Part shown: positions 7,394-12,977 of the stretch, piece by piece
Position numbering within the stretch: the first letter of the stretch is position 1
Layout: every line of letters starts with the position of its first letter
From: Desulfobacterales bacterium
Lineage (GTDB): Bacteria > Desulfobacterota > Desulfobacteria > Desulfobacterales > UBA2174_A
DNA: 12,977 nucleotides
Direction of reading: 5' to 3'
Assembly (NCBI GenBank): GCA_025454075.1
Contig: JALOPD010000085.1
Span: 1 to 12,977, forward strand
Notes under the pieces: model-generated
What the model saw: only the letters and a program-made list of their open reading frames with translations
Told to the model about the DNA's origin: nothing
Database searches by the model: none
Program-made: the position numbers and the translations under genes

Positions 7394-7438
7394 CTGATTT
7401 AACGGCGGCATGACCCTGCCATGCCGCCGTTAAATCAG
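7394..7438. repeat. Perfect 19-bp hairpin spanning the HD-GYP stop codon
   Basis: Arms 7394-7412 and 7420-7438 (CTGATTTAACGGCGGCATG and its exact complement) enclose a 7-base loop. The minus-strand HD-GYP stop codon (7432-7430) and its last two codons lie in one arm. Neither strand has a T-tract directly after the stem, so it is not a standard intrinsic terminator. It may act as a transcript 3'-end stabiliser or processing site, or be a palindromic repeat. Confidence 0.75.
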
Positions 7439-8347
7439 GCTGTAGCAGAATTTTTCGAACAGCTCGCGATTGAACTTGCCGCTTTCAACGTCCTCCTTGA
7501 GAAGCTTCAAAGTGTCCAGGGGGTCTTTGGCGCGGCGGTAGGGCCGGTCCTCGTTGGTCAGGGCCTCGTAGCAGTCGACGATCCCGATCAACTGCCCGTG
7601 GAAGGATATTTTCTGCAACCCCTTGGGGTATCCGCTGCCGTCCAGCTTCTCGTGATGTTCCAGGGCGCCCAGGGCGACATCCTCCCCGAGCCGGCTGATC
7701 TGGCGGATGAGCCGCTCCCCGATGGAGGGGTGGGATTTCATCACCTCGAACTCCTCCGAGGTGAGCTTGCGCGGTGCGGAAAGGATCTCGGTCGGGATCT
7801 CCGCCTTGCCGACGTCGTGCAGGAGAGCGCTCAGGCCGAGGCGCTTGGTCTCCGGCAGCGACAACCCCGAATAAAAACAGAAGCTCAGGGTGAGGGCCAT
7901 CACGTTCACCGAGTGAATGACGGTCGTGTAGTCCTTGTTGGAGATGGTGGCGAACGTCCGCAGGATGCCCGGCTGCTTGGAATAGCCGCTGACCAGGATG
8001 CCCATCGTTTCGGGCAGGGAGTGGAGGGTCCCGGCGCGGGGCTCCGCGAGGGTCTCCGCCACCAGGTTGCACAGGTTGGATTTTACCGAGCTGACGTCCC
8101 CGGTTTCAATGCTGCGGGCGATGTCCTGGTTGAACCCCTTGTGGACCTCCCGGATGGCATCCACGCGATCGGCCTGCTGGATGAAAAGGCGGGGGTGCAT
8201 TCCCTGGTCGATGCGTATTTCCGAAATTTCCATCCCCGCCGGCTTGTAGAGCTGGAAAACATGTGTTGCGGTTTCGGAATAGAGCGGAACCCGCCTGTAG
8301 TAGCGGATCTGGGAGCCTCTCACGGGTATGTAGGAGCTGTTTTTCAC
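7430..8347 (-). CDS. HD-GYP domain protein, probable cyclic-di-GMP phosphodiesterase
   Basis: Cytoplasmic signalling enzyme of 305 residues, expected to hydrolyse cyclic di-GMP. The HD-GYP domain covers about 130-295 and retains the metal-binding residues: His145, the HD pair His177-Asp178 in LLHDVGK (175-181), His206, His231-His232 and Asp258. The DGSGYP motif lies at 236-241, so the GYP signature is present. The N-terminal 125 residues are not a receiver, PAS or other input domain that I recognise; they contain VFQLYKPAGMEISEI (30-44), reminiscent of the short N-terminal domains of stand-alone HD-GYP proteins. No membrane helix is apparent. The start is GTG at 8347 with a weak upstream AAGAGA; no in-frame ATG lies nearby (the next is codon 39). 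The gene is divergent from the purine genes. Confidence 0.88.
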   Translation of the reverse strand: MKNSSYIPVRGSQIRYYRRVPLYSETATHVFQLYKPAGMEISEIRIDQGMHPRLFIQQADRVDAIREVHKGFNQDIARSIETGDVSSVKSNLCNLVAETLAEPRAGTLHSLPETMGILVSGYSKQPGILRTFATISNKDYTTVIHSVNVMALTLSFCFYSGLSLPETKRLGLSALLHDVGKAEIPTEILSAPRKLTSEEFEVMKSHPSIGERLIRQISRLGEDVALGALEHHEKLDGSGYPKGLQKISFHGQLIGIVDCYEALTNEDRPYRRAKDPLDTLKLLKEDVESGKFNRELFEKFCYSLI

Positions 8348-8627
8348 GGTCTCTTCGGTGTGCCAATCATTCTGACGGAATCGGATCGCACTCGCATCGG
8401 TCGTATCATCCGTGTCATCGGCAGAAAGCCGCGAAAGGTTTAGGGGGGCGACAAACGACGCTTTCCCCTATCCGGTGATTCAGCGACAGAGCGACTGTCG
8501 GAAACAGGTTCCGTTTGGATTGATACAAAAACCGACTCTTTTTCGGGTGTAATGTATGTATCCTTACAATAATAATGATGCGGTGAAGGCAACCTGACCA
8601 CCCGGCCGGTTTTTTTTTGGTTGAAAG
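8348..8627. promoter_or_regulatory. Divergent intergenic region between HD-GYP and purine genes
   Basis: This gap separates the minus-strand HD-GYP gene from the plus-strand purH unit, so it must hold promoters for both. An AT-rich island (about 8510-8580) stands out from the GC-rich surroundings and includes TTGATA at 8520-8525 and TACAAT at 8565-8570 on the plus strand. These are not at the right spacing for each other, so no single promoter can be fixed. A run of nine T follows CCGGCCGG near 8604-8618. I see no recognisable riboswitch. Confidence 0.35.
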
Positions 8628-8744
8628 ATGCGCACCCGGTGGTATAGATCTCTTTCGCGTCTGGCCGCCGGCCGGCACGCGTTCATGGAGGCGTTTTTCA
8701 ACCGGTTTCTTGAAGAATACGACGGAAAGAGGTGGCGGACATGA
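8628..8744 (+). CDS. Small ORF (38 residues) overlapping the purH start
   Basis: The frame opens with ATG at 8628, directly after an in-frame stop at 8622-8624, and ends with TGA at 8742-8744. It overlaps the ATG of the IMP cyclohydrolase gene (8741) in an ATGA junction typical of translational coupling. The product is short, basic at its start (MRTRWYRSLSRLAAGRHAF) and then amphipathic and aromatic-rich (FFNRFLEEYDGKRW). The ribosome binding site of the next gene (AGAGG, 8728-8732) lies inside it. Its own upstream site is poor. I recognise no family. It may be a leader peptide, a real small protein or chance; codons alone cannot decide. Confidence 0.35.
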   Translation: MRTRWYRSLSRLAAGRHAFMEAFFNRFLEEYDGKRWRT

Positions 8745-9421
8745 GCATCAACAGGGTGGAACGAATCGACGAGCGGGTCGACATCCGGCATGTATTGGTG
8801 AGCGTCTCCGACAAGCGCGGGCTCGACGCATTCGTCCCGGAGCTCGTGCGGCTGAACCCGGGGCTGCGCATCTTCTCGACCGGCGGCACGTTTACCCACC
8901 TGGAGAAAGTCCTGGGAAAGGACGCGGGACGGAACCTGACTCAGGTCTCGGACTACACCGGACAGCCCGAGACTCAGGGTGGACTGGTCAAGACCCTGGA
9001 TTTCAAGATCTACCTGGGGCTGCTGACGGAAACCTACAACGAGGCGCACCAGGCCGACCTGCAGCGGACCCGGAGCGTGCCCATCGACATGGTGGTGGTC
9101 AATCTCTATCCCTTCCGGGAGACCATCGCCAGGGCCGGGGTGACGGTAGAGGAGGCGCGGGGCAACATCGATATCGGCGGGCCTTGCATGATCCGCGCAT
9201 CGGCCAAGAACTTCATCCGGGTGGCCTCGGTGGTGGACCCGGCCGACTACCCGGCGATCCTCGCCGAGCTCAAGGCCAACGGCGGCAAAATGCCCCTCGC
9301 CCTGCGCTTCTGCCTGGCGCAGAAAGCCTTCGCGCACACCGCCGAATACGATCGCGCCATTGCGGACTATTTAGGCCGGCAGGGCGCCGCCGGCGTGAGC
9401 GGTTGTTACCGGTATCAGTGA
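8741..9421 (+). CDS. purH: IMP cyclohydrolase (N-terminal half of a split PurH)
   Basis: Cytoplasmic enzyme of 226 residues, expected to close the ring of FAICAR to give IMP, the last step of de novo purine synthesis. It corresponds to the N-terminal MGS-like domain of bifunctional PurH: VSVSDKRGL (20-28), STGGT (46-50), TGQPETQGGLVKTLDFKIYL (73-92), VVVNLYPF (118-125) and NIDIGGPCMIRASAKN (142-157). In bifunctional PurH the third motif usually reads KTLHPK; here it is KTLDFK, so the usual His-Pro is replaced. The protein ends shortly after IADYLG, where the fused protein would enter the transformylase. I chose ATG 8741 (AGAGG 8 bases upstream at 8728-8732) over an in-frame GTG at 8732. The other half is encoded 210 bp downstream. 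Confidence 0.88.
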   Translation: MSINRVERIDERVDIRHVLVSVSDKRGLDAFVPELVRLNPGLRIFSTGGTFTHLEKVLGKDAGRNLTQVSDYTGQPETQGGLVKTLDFKIYLGLLTETYNEAHQADLQRTRSVPIDMVVVNLYPFRETIARAGVTVEEARGNIDIGGPCMIRASAKNFIRVASVVDPADYPAILAELKANGGKMPLALRFCLAQKAFAHTAEYDRAIADYLGRQGAAGVSGCYRYQ

Positions 9422-9443
9422 AAAAGTGGTTGGCACGCCCTGA

Positions 9444-9480
9444 CGGCCGGCACTTTATCGGCCGGTAAGCTTGTTTTTTT
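9444..9480 (+). terminator. Weak candidate terminator after the cyclohydrolase gene
   Basis: Two CGGCCG blocks (9444-9449 and 9459-9464) can pair around a 9-base loop, and seven T follow at 9474-9480 after a 9-base gap. The short stem and the gap make termination doubtful. If it works, it would reduce transcription into the second half of the split PurH. Confidence 0.25.
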
Positions 9481-9530
9481 GTGGGAGAGGCTTTCAGCCT
9501 CGATCGTCGCGGCTGGAAAGCCGTTCCCAC
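9481..9530. repeat. REP-like palindromic repeat (GTGGGA...TCCCAC)
   Basis: Arm 9481-9499 (GTGGGAGAGGCTTTCAGCC) pairs with 9511-9530, with two mismatched positions and one bulged base, around an 11-base loop. The sequence type resembles REP-like elements known to be dispersed through many proteobacterial genomes. Only one copy is in this window, so dispersal is inferred. Confidence 0.65.
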
Positions 9531-9542
9531 AGAAGAGAGGCC

Positions 9543-9587
9543 AAATCCCCCTTCGCCTCCCCTTTGCAAAAGGGGGATGGGGGGATT
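9543..9587. repeat. Palindromic repeat of C-runs and G-runs
   Basis: Outer arms AATCCCCC (9544-9551) and GGGGGATT (9580-9587) enclose an inner stem CCCCTTT (9559-9565) with AAAGGGG (9569-9575). This kind of C-run/G-run palindrome is a familiar intergenic repeat type in deltaproteobacterial genomes. It follows the repeat at 9481-9530 directly, so two repeat types sit in tandem between the PurH halves. Confidence 0.6.
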
Positions 9588-9631
9588 CCCGAAGCTATTT
9601 TCTCGCCATTCACCAAACAAGGAGGCTCTCC

Positions 9632-10882
9632 ATGCCCCAAGATCTCAAGAAAATGTACCGCACCATCATGGACGACCACTTCCCGCCGCGCATGGAAGTG
9701 AGCTTCGTGGACGGGAACAAACGGCAGACGCTGGTCTACGACAAGGCCGCCTGGGTCATCGACGGCGTCGAGAAGGGCCTGCGCTACGGCGAGAACCCCG
9801 GCCAGGAGGCCGCGCTCTACAAGCTGGTCAACGGCAACCTCGCTCTCGGGCAGGTCGAGAACATCCGGCCCGGCCGCTACCTGGCCTCGGAGGCGGAGCT
9901 GCTGCAGTCCGGCAAGCACCCCGGCAAGACCAACATCACCGACGCCGACAACTCGCTCAACATCCTGCGCTATTTCACCGACCGGCCGACCGTGGTGATC
10001 GTCAAGCACAACAACCCCTGCGGCGTGGCGCGGTCCGAATCACTTTTGGACGCGTATGTGAAGGCCAACATGGCGGATCGGGTCGCGGCCTTCGGCGGCT
10101 GCATCGCCTGCAACCGGCCCGTGGACAGGGCCACGGCCGAGGCGATCGCCAGGCAGTATGCCGAGGTGGTGGTGGCGCCGGAGTTCGAGGAGGGGGTGAT
10201 GGAGATCTTCGGCCGCAAGAAGAGCCTGCGGGTGATGCGCATCGGCAACATGGCCCGCCTGCAGGGCTATGTCGGCCAGCCGTTCGTCGAGTTCAAGAGC
10301 CTGGTCGACGGCGGCCAGATCGTGCAGTGGTCCTTCGTGCCGGTAACCCGAGGCCCGGCGGACCTGAAGACGGCCGAGTGCGAGTACAAGGGCAGGGCCT
10401 ACCGGGTCAAACGGACGCCGACGCCGAAGGAATACGATGACCTGCTGTTCGGATGGTTCGTGGAAGCCGGGGTCACCTCCAACTCGGTGATCTACGTGAA
10501 GGACCAGGTGACGGTGGGCATCGGCACCGGCGAGCAGGACCGGGTGGGGGTGGCGGAGATCGCCCGCGACAAGGCCTACCGCAAGCTCGCCGACCGCTAC
10601 TGCTTCGAGGCCCACGGGATCGCCTACAACGACATGCAGGACGCCGACAAAAAGTCCGAGATCGACGCCCGCGTGGCGAAGGAAAAGGGCGGGCTGATCG
10701 GGGCGGCCATGGTGAGCGACGCCTTCTTCCCCTTCCGCGACGGCGTGGACGTCGGCATCCGGGAGGGCATCGGCTCCGTGATCCAGCCGGGCGGCTCCGA
10801 GAACGACTACCAGGTGATCGAGGCCTGCAACGAGGCCGATGTCGCCATGGTGTTCACCGGGCAGCGCTCCTTCAAGCATTGA
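9632..10882 (+). CDS. purH: AICAR transformylase (C-terminal half of a split PurH)
   Basis: Cytoplasmic enzyme of 416 residues, expected to formylate AICAR with 10-formyltetrahydrofolate, giving FAICAR for the cyclohydrolase encoded just upstream. Family motifs run in order: GLRYGENPGQEAALY (49-63), DADNSLNILRYF (104-115), the catalytic VIVKHNNPCGVA (122-133; Lys125 and His126 correspond to the catalytic Lys-His of bifunctional PurH), AAFGG soon after, and a C-terminus of AMVFTGQRSFKH as in fused PurH. About 45 residues before RYGEN have no counterpart in the fused enzyme linker. ATG 9632 is preceded by GGAGG at 9621-9625 with 6-base spacing. The frame is open further upstream but would run through the palindromic repeats, so that extension is rejected. 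Probably co-transcribed with the cyclohydrolase gene unless the hairpins between them terminate. Confidence 0.9.
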   Translation: MPQDLKKMYRTIMDDHFPPRMEVSFVDGNKRQTLVYDKAAWVIDGVEKGLRYGENPGQEAALYKLVNGNLALGQVENIRPGRYLASEAELLQSGKHPGKTNITDADNSLNILRYFTDRPTVVIVKHNNPCGVARSESLLDAYVKANMADRVAAFGGCIACNRPVDRATAEAIARQYAEVVVAPEFEEGVMEIFGRKKSLRVMRIGNMARLQGYVGQPFVEFKSLVDGGQIVQWSFVPVTRGPADLKTAECEYKGRAYRVKRTPTPKEYDDLLFGWFVEAGVTSNSVIYVKDQVTVGIGTGEQDRVGVAEIARDKAYRKLADRYCFEAHGIAYNDMQDADKKSEIDARVAKEKGGLIGAAMVSDAFFPFRDGVDVGIREGIGSVIQPGGSENDYQVIEACNEADVAMVFTGQRSFKH

Positions 10883-10904
10883 CGGGGTGCTGAAAGAACG
10901 GCCC

Positions 10905-11066
10905 CTAACGCCGAGGCCCTGCGTGGCGCGGCGTTTGATGATGCACGCACATCATCAAACGGATGTTCGCTCCCATTTTTTGCTTGTCGGGTGGCGGCTT
11001 GAGGAATTCTTCCATGAGCATCTCTCCCGGGTGCGTCGGCGGCCCGTTCGTTGGTATACGAATCAT
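10905..11066 (-). pseudogene. Truncated HigA-like antitoxin remnant
   Basis: From ATG 11066 the minus strand encodes MIRIPTNGPPTHPG, then EMLMEEFLKP: the characteristic N-terminus of HigA/VapI-type XRE antitoxins, which normally continues into a helix-turn-helix domain and a total length near 90-100 residues. Here similarity stops after 24 residues (near 10995). The frame then runs through unrelated sequence and the hairpins to TAG at 10907-10905. No helix-turn-helix and no HigB toxin partner are visible. In-frame codons upstream to a GTG at 11120 overlap the threonine aldolase stop and are not recognisable. It is best read as a decayed toxin-antitoxin fragment that is probably not functional. 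Confidence 0.6.
10907..10961. repeat. Two overlapping hairpins downstream of purH
   Basis: AACGCCG (10907-10913) can pair with CGGCGTT (10929-10935). A second perfect 12-bp stem, CGTTTGATGATG (10932-10943) with CATCATCAAACG (10950-10961), has a 6-base loop. The two share bases 10932-10935, so both cannot form fully at once. Six T at 10976-10981 follow after 14 bases, so termination after purH is possible but not canonical. The region also lies inside the broken end of the higA remnant on the other strand. Confidence 0.55.
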
Positions 11067-11116
11067 TTTCGTCTTTTGCCAACCGCAAAACACCGGGATC
11101 ACGACAATGATGTGCT

Positions 11117-12151
11117 TCACCTCGCCACTCTCTTTGTAACCTCCAGCGCGTAGTCGATATCCTTTTCCGTCACCTCGTAGTGCGTCACGGCCCGGATCGT
11201 GCGGGCGCCGGCGGCCAGCATGCGCACGCCTTCCTTCTGCAGGGCGGCGACCAGCTCCACCGCGCTCAGGCCCGGTTTGGCCACGTCGAAGTAGACGATG
11301 TTGGTTTTGTATCGCCCGGGGTCCAGCTCCAGGCCGGACACGCCGGCAAGACCCTCAGCGAGCCGGTGCGCGTTGGCGTGGTCCTCGGCCAGCCGGTCCA
11401 CCATTTCGTTCAGGGCCACGATGCCGGCCGCCGCCAGCACGCCGGCCTGGCGCATTCCGCCGCCTAAAACTTTGCGGGCGCGGCGCGCCGTCTGGATGAA
11501 CTCCCGGCTGCCGCAGACGATCGAGCCCACCGGCGCCGCCAGCCCCTTGCTGAGGCAGAAGGAGACCGAATCCGCTTCGGCCGCGAGCTGCCGCGCCGGA
11601 AGGCCGAGCGCGACGGCGGCGTTGAACAGGCGCGCACCGTCGACGTGCAGCTTGATCCCGTGGCGCCGGGCGATGTCGCCCACCGAACGGAGGTAGGCCG
11701 GTTCGAGCGGGGCCCCGCCGCACAGGTTGTGGGTGTTCTCCAGCGCGATCAGCCGGGTGCGCGGAAAGTGGATGTTGTCGCTGCGAATCGCCGCCTCTAG
11801 TTCGTCGAGCGCGAGTTTGCCGTCCGGCCGGTTCGGCACCGTGCGTGGGTGAATGGCGGCGACGGCCGCGGACCCGCCCTGCTCGTAGTAGAAGCTGTGG
11901 GCCAGGCTGCCCAGGATCATTTCGTCGCCCCGGCCGCAGTGGGCCATCTGGCTCACGAGGTTCGCCATGGTCCCGCTGGGGACGAACAGGGCGGCCTCCT
12001 TGCCCAGCCGCTCCGCCGCCTTCGCTTCCAGGCGGTTGACCGTCGGGTCTTCCCCAAAGACATCGTCGCCCACTTCGGCTTCGGCCATAGCCTTGCGCAT
12101 CGCAGGGGTCGGCCGGGTCATCGTGTCGGATCTGAGTTCAACATACCGCAT
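11117..12151 (-). CDS. ltaE: Low-specificity L-threonine aldolase (PLP-dependent)
   Basis: Cytoplasmic PLP enzyme of 344 residues, expected to cleave L-threonine or L-allo-threonine to glycine and acetaldehyde. The fold-type I signatures of the family are present: ELRSDTMTRPTPAM (5-18), VGDDVFGEDPTVNRLE (27-42), VPSGTMAN (57-64, phosphate binding), His85 in GSLAHSF as the ring-stacking residue, HVDGARLFNAAVA (169-181, with Asp171 contacting the pyridine nitrogen), and SKGLAAPVGS (201-210), in which Lys202 is the Schiff-base lysine. Length is normal. ATG 12151 is preceded by GGAGAG with 6-base spacing. No promoter can be fixed upstream. The gene stands alone, with the higA remnant downstream and repeats plus an insertion sequence upstream. 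Related beta-eliminating lyases share the fold, but the motif set fits threonine aldolase best. Confidence 0.93.
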   Translation of the reverse strand: MRYVELRSDTMTRPTPAMRKAMAEAEVGDDVFGEDPTVNRLEAKAAERLGKEAALFVPSGTMANLVSQMAHCGRGDEMILGSLAHSFYYEQGGSAAVAAIHPRTVPNRPDGKLALDELEAAIRSDNIHFPRTRLIALENTHNLCGGAPLEPAYLRSVGDIARRHGIKLHVDGARLFNAAVALGLPARQLAAEADSVSFCLSKGLAAPVGSIVCGSREFIQTARRARKVLGGGMRQAGVLAAAGIVALNEMVDRLAEDHANAHRLAEGLAGVSGLELDPGRYKTNIVYFDVAKPGLSAVELVAALQKEGVRMLAAGARTIRAVTHYEVTEKDIDYALEVTKRVAR

Positions 12152-12237
12152 GGTGCTCTCCGTCTATATCGAAGGTTTCCGCCTGTATCGCACATCCATG
12201 GGCGGCCTGCAAGGCGACACATGCACATGCCGGTCCT

Positions 12238-12296
12238 GACGGCTTCGTAAAACGTCCCTAAAGCCGTCACCCCGGCGAACGCCGGAGTCCAGAACC
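12238..12296. repeat. Compound intergenic palindrome
   Basis: GACGGCTT (12238-12245) pairs with AAGCCGTC (12261-12268). Directly after it, CCGGCG (12272-12277) pairs with CGCCGG (12280-12285) around two bases and is followed by AGTCCAGAA. The CCGGCG...CGCCGG-AGTCCAG type is a repeat commonly met between genes in deltaproteobacterial genomes. A single copy is seen here. Confidence 0.55.
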
Positions 12297-12338
12297 ACTT
12301 GATGTATTAAGGGTTGCATAATTGTATAGACACGGACG

Positions 12339-12394
12339 CCCCCTCTCCCTTACCCTCTCCCCCAGGACTGGGGGAGAGGGTAAGGGAGAGGGGG
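12339..12394. repeat. Perfect 26-bp hairpin of CCCTCTCCC type
   Basis: The arm 12339-12364 is exactly complementary to 12369-12394, with a 4-base GGAC loop. The arms are almost entirely C/T on one strand and G/A on the other. Such long perfect palindromes occur as dispersed intergenic repeats in several bacterial groups. No T-tract follows on either strand. Confidence 0.75.
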
Positions 12395-12435
12395 TCGCTC
12401 TCGGTCCATACTATTTCGAGACGATTAGTAAACCA

Positions 12436-12970
12436 CACACCGGCTGAAGCCGGTGGCTTTGGAGTCGGCTGAAAGCCGACTGAAGATTACGGATCACCGT
12501 CTATCTTAAAATCGCCGTCTGGAGGTTCGTGGCCTTGCTGTTCAATATACTTCATCACCACTTCATCGGTCACATTGCCCGAACTGGCCGCAAAATACCC
12601 CCGCGCCCAAAAGTGCCGGCCCCAAAACTGACGGTTCAGCGTCTTGAACTCCATCAGGATCTTACGCGAGGTCCTTCCCTTGACGGCCTTGAGCAGATCG
12701 CTCACCGATATGTGCGGCGGCAGCGATACGAAGAGGTGAACGTGATCCCGGGAGATATGCCCCTTGAGAATCTCAACGTCTTTGGCCTTGCATATCTCAC
12801 GCACCAACTCCCGCATCCGTACAGCGACCTCGCCCGTCAAAACCGGCTTGCGGTATTTTGTGATCCAAACAATGTGAAACTTTAAATCGTAAACCGTATG
12901 GCTCGATCGACGATAATGTTCCATACCGCAAGCGTACTGAAGTCTTCGCCTAAAGGCGAGGGTTTTTCAC
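12436..12970 (-). mobile_element. IS200/IS605-family insertion sequence (approximate limits)
   Basis: The tnpA gene is flanked by the subterminal hairpins expected of this single-strand transposon family. On the tnpB-less right side ACCGGC (12439-12444) pairs with GCCGGT (12449-12454), and AGTCGGCT (12463-12470) pairs with AGCCGACT (12474-12481). On the left side CGCC (12947-12950) pairs with GGCG (12955-12958), extended to 12944 and 12961. These elements lack terminal inverted repeats and make no target duplication, so exact ends cannot be set; the left tip may lie at or beyond the window edge. No tnpB is present, as in IS200. Confidence 0.7.
12487..12924 (-). CDS. tnpA: IS200/IS605-family TnpA transposase (Y1 HUH)
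   Basis: Single-strand DNA transposase of 145 residues that cuts and joins element ends through a 5'-phosphotyrosine link. It has the family start (SSHTVYDLKFHIVWITKYRK, 7-26), the metal-binding HUH motif His61-Val-His63 in DHVHLFVSLPP (60-70), SDLLKAVKGRTSR (75-87), and the C-terminal helix DEVVMKYIEQQ (120-130) bearing the probable catalytic Tyr125. Length is normal and the frame is unbroken, so it may be active. ATG 12924 has a weak upstream site, usual for these low-expression genes. Its C-terminal tail after 131 is short, acidic and Pro/Asp-rich. Confidence 0.92.
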   Translation of the reverse strand: MEHYRRSSHTVYDLKFHIVWITKYRKPVLTGEVAVRMRELVREICKAKDVEILKGHISRDHVHLFVSLPPHISVSDLLKAVKGRTSRKILMEFKTLNRQFWGRHFWARGYFAASSGNVTDEVVMKYIEQQGHEPPDGDFKIDGDP

Positions 12971-12977
12971 CCAATCC

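Larger units (their letters stand above)
12152..12486. other. Gene-free region built largely of palindromic repeats
   Basis: These 335 bases between the threonine aldolase gene and tnpA hold no coding sequence I can support. They contain a compound palindrome (12238-12296), a 26-bp perfect hairpin (12339-12394) and the right-end hairpins of the IS200-type element (about 12438-12481). The first 85 bases should contain the threonine aldolase promoter, but only weak hexamers are visible. Confidence 0.5.

Noticed and set aside
7394..7438. Intrinsic terminator of the HD-GYP gene
   Set aside because: The stem is perfect, but no T-tract follows on either strand, so it is listed as a hairpin of unknown role.
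8580..8740. Possible ZTP/pfl riboswitch upstream of purH
   Set aside because: Some CCGG-rich segments are present, but I could not line up the conserved core sequences and pseudoknot of that class. A covariance-model search would settle it.
9479..9631. In-frame upstream extension of the transformylase gene
   Set aside because: It would translate the two palindromic repeats, whereas ATG 9632 has a strong GGAGG at ideal spacing.
10905..10965. Integron attC site next to the higA remnant
   Set aside because: The minus-strand GTTAGGG only approximates the core site, the matching opposite core is missing, and the spacing is too short for a normal attC.
12944..12966. Intrinsic terminator on the plus strand (stem followed by five T)
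   Set aside because: It has that look, but its position and sequence upstream of tnpA fit the left-end hairpin of an IS200/IS605 element better.

Overview
The window is GC-rich bacterial chromosome, most likely from a Desulfobacterota (deltaproteobacterial) genome. That placement is inferred from three things: a GspA/ExeA-type ATPase paired with a GspB-type protein, a PurH enzyme encoded as two separate genes, and several kinds of GC-rich palindromic intergenic repeats. No rRNA, tRNA or CRISPR array was seen.

Layout. Positions 1-2330 (minus strand) hold a membrane glycosylation pair: a PIG-V-like multi-spanning glycosyltransferase followed by a GtrB/DPM1-like polyprenyl-phosphate glycosyltransferase, and possibly the first codons of a third gene at the window edge. 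Positions 2610-5826 (minus) hold a hotdog-fold thioesterase, gspB and gspA, read in the order gspA, gspB, thioesterase; a consensus sigma-70 promoter lies upstream of gspA near 6007-6035. Positions 6166-8347 (minus) hold a putative lipoprotein zinc aminopeptidase and an HD-GYP signalling phosphodiesterase whose stop codon lies inside a perfect 19-bp hairpin. Positions 8628-10882 (plus) hold a 38-codon small ORF overlapping the start of the IMP cyclohydrolase half of PurH, then two palindromic repeats, then the AICAR transformylase half. Positions 10905-12151 (minus) hold a truncated HigA-like antitoxin remnant and a low-specificity L-threonine aldolase. Positions 12152-12977 hold two more palindromic repeats and an IS200/IS605 element with an apparently intact tnpA.

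How the genes fit together. The two glycosyltransferases make a plausible donor-synthesis and transfer couple: the GT2 enzyme would charge a polyprenyl phosphate and the PIG-V-like enzyme would use that lipid donor on the far side of the membrane. GspA and GspB are the known pair that helps place the type II secretin across peptidoglycan; the rest of the secretion system is not here. The two PurH halves together carry out the last two steps of IMP synthesis. The remaining genes are independent housekeeping or signalling functions.

Most of the window is ordinary. I found no convincing new multi-gene system. The points most worth a second look are the glycosyltransferase couple, the split purH with its overlapping small ORF, a 16-bp direct repeat flanking a short insert between gspB and the thioesterase, the hairpins at gene ends, and the higA remnant.
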